Origin: Puccinellia tenuiflora
Lineage: Eukaryota > Streptophyta > Magnoliopsida > Poales > Poaceae
DNA length: 64,000 nucleotides
Assembly: GCA_012064385.1 (NCBI GenBank)
Contig: QRDG01001342.1
Coordinates: 248,001-312,000 of the forward strand
Direction of reading: 5' to 3'
The position numbers and the translations under genes are program-made. The notes under the pieces are model-generated. The model had not been told where the DNA came from and made no database searches. It worked only from the letters and a program-made list of their open reading frames with translations. Below are positions 61,149 to 64,000 of this stretch, piece by piece (positions within the stretch are counted from its first letter, which is position 1; every line of letters begins with the position of its first letter).

Positions 61149-62316
61149 CATGCGGCCTCGAGGGGCAAAGGAAGCTGGTGTGTGCCGGTGTGGGTGTGCT
61201 GCGGGTGCTGGTGTGTGGCACGTCAGGTGCAGGAACAAAGCAGAGGCCAAACAGGAGCTTGCATCCATTGAGTTCATGGCGATCAGAAGAGAGCACAAGC
61301 TCGCGTCGGCTACGGGAAAAGCTAGAGATAGGAGAAGGAGGGAATAGGACGGGGAGCTCACGGGGAGGGTGCTGGTGTAGGCGTTCAAGCTTGAGGTCGA
61401 CCACGGCGGCGTGAAGATGAGGTGGACGTGCGGCGTGCTCCTCACGGACGGACGTAGACGACGGGGACGACGACCTTGGTCCTTCCAGGCAGCTCCGGCT
61501 CCTTTCCTTCCACTTAGTCGAGGAAGACGACGGCGGCGTAGCTCCTCGACATGGCTTGGAGGCTCGACGAAGCGTGTACCGGCGGGGAAGTTGAAGGCGG
61601 CCGACCATGACGCTCCAGAGCACGCCTTGGGCGGGCTCGTTTCCAAGAAACAGAGAATGGAAGAGGAGGCTCTAAGGGGGGAAATCGAAGGAGTGATATC
61701 CAGGGCGACCTCTGGACAAGGTAGCGAGGTTCGGGGTGGAGTAGGACGACGGAGACGTCGGTGGTGGCCGCGGTTGTACTCTCGGGAGCACGTCTCTTGG
61801 CATGGAGATGGTGAGGTGAGGAGAAAGAGGCCGGCGGTGCTGCTTTGGGATAAAACGAATAGAAGCCCTAGGGCAAGCTCCAGGACATGATATATAGGTG
61901 GGAGAGGCGCTGTACGACGTGCATTGAGCGGGGGTGGAGGAGATCATGTGGCTGTCCATGGTTCGTACGTGTGTGACGTCAAAAGGTAGGAGAAGATAGG
62001 GGTGGGCTGGTTGGTGGGCTGGGCCAGAAGACAAAGAAGGGCAGAAGGTGCCCCAACCGGCCTGCTAGAAATTTTAAGGATTTCCCAATTTTAAAGAATT
62101 GGAAAAAGGGAGAAAGAAAGGATAGGTAAAGAAAAGAGGGAGAAGATTTGCAAATAAAAATAGGTTTTGCCAAAATAAAATAGGGTTTGGTAAAATAATA
62201 TTTTGATTTGTTTTTTTTTTTGTAAAATGTGCTAGGTGATTGATGCATGATGTTACGATGATGCAAAAGGAAAATAAAAAACAAATCTAATTTGGGGAAA
62301 ACCCCGAGATGTTAAA

Positions 62317-62358
62317 GCGGGGAGCTGTGCGGGCCCGCGCCACAAAAAAGTGGGGCAC
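62317..62358. other. Spacer between F and H
   Basis: 42 bp of GC-rich sequence (GCGGGGAGC...GGGGCAC). Not matched to other parts of the window. Possibly the original host or older element target. Confidence 0.4.
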
Positions 62359-64000
62359 TGTAACATCCCGGGGGTTTTCTCCAAATTAGAAATTGCTTGT
62401 TATTTTATTTTGCATCATCATCTATCACATTGCATATTTTGCAAAAAAAGAAAAAAAATTATTTTACAAACCTATTTTGTTTTGGAATTTTCCCCTCTCC
62501 TTTCTTTTCTCTCTTTTCTTTCTCTCCTTTTCTTTCTCCCCTTTTCCAATTCTTAAATTGGGAAAAATTCGAAAATTCTAAAGGGCCAGCTGCAACCACC
62601 TACCCTCTTTCCTGGCCCATCTCTTCATCTTTGGGCCCAAAGCCCATCACCACCACGTACGTTGTCGTCTTCCTGTCTCTCACGCAGGAGGCGTGCTCCT
62701 TTCCCTCATGGCCGATGTCAGCCACCACCACCACGCCTCCCACCACCCTCTCCCCATCTCCCACCGCCACCAGCCTTCCCCCCTTTCCCTCACCTTGCTC
62801 TGTTCTCTCTTCCCATCCGAGCTCCCATGACCGGAATCGGAGCCTTAAGCTCGCCGCCGCCTAGAGTCTCCCCGATCCAAGCCAATATGTCTAGGAGGTA
62901 GCGCGAGCCCCACTCCACCGATTCCCCATCTCCAAGCCGCCATCCCCATCATCTGCTGCTCGCGGATGTGCTCGCCCGAGCCGTTCCCCGTGACGGCAAC
63001 GACGACGCCGTCGCCTCTTCTAGCCTCCACGAGCTCGGGGACCTTTTCTAGGAGCTGCGCCTCCCTCGTCTTCGTCGACTACGCGGAAGAACAGGAGCCG
63101 AAGCTTCCAAATTCGTCGTCGACCATGTCCGTCCCCTGCGCGCATGCCTTGGATGCCGACGAGCTCTTCTTCATCCTCCTCGACTAAGACACGTGCACGT
63201 CGTCCCCGAGCCCGTTCTCTTCACCAACAGCCCCGTGGTGAGCAACCGCGTCCCCTACCTCTTTCCCCTCTCTGCATCCACGTGCATGGAGCCAGCAGCG
63301 GTCGCTGTAGATAGCGTTCGACGCTCTGTTCCTGAACTGAAGTCTGAATCTATTGCCTGTCCAAAATTCAGTTAACCTCGATCTGTTGGTTCATTTGCTA
63401 TCGGATCTGCTCTCTAACACCGAAACAGAGCTGGCCCAATGGCTTGCTCTCTGCTCCTCTAACCTGGCCGACCAAGTTTCAATGCCCCCAAGGCCACCAA
63501 TTATCACCCCTTTTTTCGGTTTTATTTATTCTTTTGCAAAATGTTTCAAATCATATCTTTTAATTCATAAGTCCAAATTAAAAGTGTCATACATGAAATT
63601 TTATCAGAAATATCGAAGGAATATTAATATGCCATCTATGCTCATGTTTTCATCATGTAGCTTGCACTCTAGTTGTGTTTTGTATTTCACCTAAATAATT
63701 AAATATGGAATGTGAAGGGAATAAATATAATTAATGTCCCTATTCCATTTCATTTTGCGTAGCTAACCCATATCTTGTTCCTCCTTGTTAAATCAACATT
63801 TAATTTTGACGGTTAGGAAAATAACTTGAACCTTATAATTAAATGTCGGAATCTCAGTTCCGTTTAATTTGGCTTAAGTGCATCTTCTCATGTTTTGCCA
63901 TGTCATGCATTCATGTCATCAACATGCCAGATCTTTTGCCATAGTGTAAGATGCATATTTTCCATTGCCCAGTGTTCGTTGCTTCTCAGGGAATAGGACG
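62359..64000 (+). repeat. H: LTR of F's family in opposite orientation, cut by window end
   Basis: Starts TGTAACATCCCGGGGGTTTT, the counterpart of F's minus-strand LTR start, and follows the same layout: AT-rich start, GC-rich block at ~62580-63340, then AT-rich DNA. From ~63690 it matches the F LTR around 59880-60000 in reverse complement. The Pro/Arg-rich ORFs in the GC block are not supported as genes. Confidence 0.85.

Larger units (their letters stand above)
56758..62316 (-). mobile_element. Element F: non-autonomous Gypsy-like element with 4.2 kb LTR and tiny interior
   Basis: Minus-strand element: 5' LTR 58068-62316, interior 57580-58067 with a PBS but no gag, and a 3' LTR truncated at 56758 by C's end. 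The ends (TGTAACATCCCGGGG on the minus strand) and the iMet-type PBS tie it to the same broad group as B, D and E. It cannot code for any retrotransposon protein. Confidence 0.85.
58068..62316 (-). repeat. Element F 5' LTR (about 4.25 kb)
   Basis: Plus strand TGTAACGCCCCGGGATCGG...CCCCGAGATGTTAAA; the terminal TTACA is mutated to TTAAA. It contains the donor-like TAG|GCAAGT (minus strand, exon end 59708), the 284 bp tandem triplication and a hAT MITE. Confidence 0.87.

Overview
The window looks like intergenic DNA from a large-genome grass, most probably a Triticeae species (wheat, Aegilops or barley type). Almost every base belongs to nested LTR retrotransposons whose LTR ends, primer-binding sites and protein domains are typical of Tekay (chromovirus), Tat and Sirevirus lineages. 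The species is an inference from sequence style; no database was searched. I found no host protein gene, tRNA, rRNA or CRISPR array.

Layout. (1) 1-487 is an inverted fragment of a Sirevirus-like Copia element. (2) Element A (488 to about 21486, plus strand) is a pol-less Sirevirus-like element with a 2.37 kb 5' LTR, a decayed gag and a 3.7 kb AT-rich tail carrying reiterated polypurine-tract-like motifs. (3) Element B (9019-19641, plus) is a nearly complete Tekay-lineage Gypsy element inserted in A's 3' LTR with target duplication AGCTC. It has a pre-gag ORF and a full gag-PR-RT-RH-INT-chromodomain frame broken only by two in-frame stops. (4) G (21487-23781) is a truncated Gypsy LTR inserted further along A's 3' LTR. 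(5) Element C (23782-56757, plus) is a Tat-lineage Gypsy element with dual RNase H. Its integrase is frameshifted, but it carries an antisense six-exon gene whose frame closes exactly across five introns. (6) Element D (26611-45358, minus) is a gag-only element with 3.2 kb LTRs, inserted in C's gag with target duplication GAGAT. (7) Element E (34140-44706, minus) is a gag-protease-only element with two 3663 bp LTRs, inserted in D's 5' LTR. (8) Element F (56758-62316, minus) has a 4.2 kb LTR and only 0.49 kb of internal DNA. Its LTR holds a triple 284 bp tandem repeat and a 170 bp hAT MITE. (9) H (62359-64000) is an LTR of F's family in the other orientation, cut by the window end.

How the parts relate. 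B is the only Tekay-type element here with a whole polymerase frame. D and E share its tRNA-iMet-type primer site, TGTA-type LTR ends, PPT context and gag family but lack pol, so they look like dependents on a B-like helper. B, D, E, F and G all keep a splice-donor-like word (AG followed by GCAAGT or GTAAGT) in the LTR, and the gag start codons of B, D and E each directly follow an AG. This suggests that a leader intron is removed before gag is translated.

The two halves of C do not agree. Its flanking 5-mers differ, it sits in G on the left and in F on the right, and its two LTRs differ in blocks. A single N at 48700, flanked by a 73/74 bp duplicate, marks a contig join inside it. C is therefore either a recombinant of two copies or an assembly chimera.
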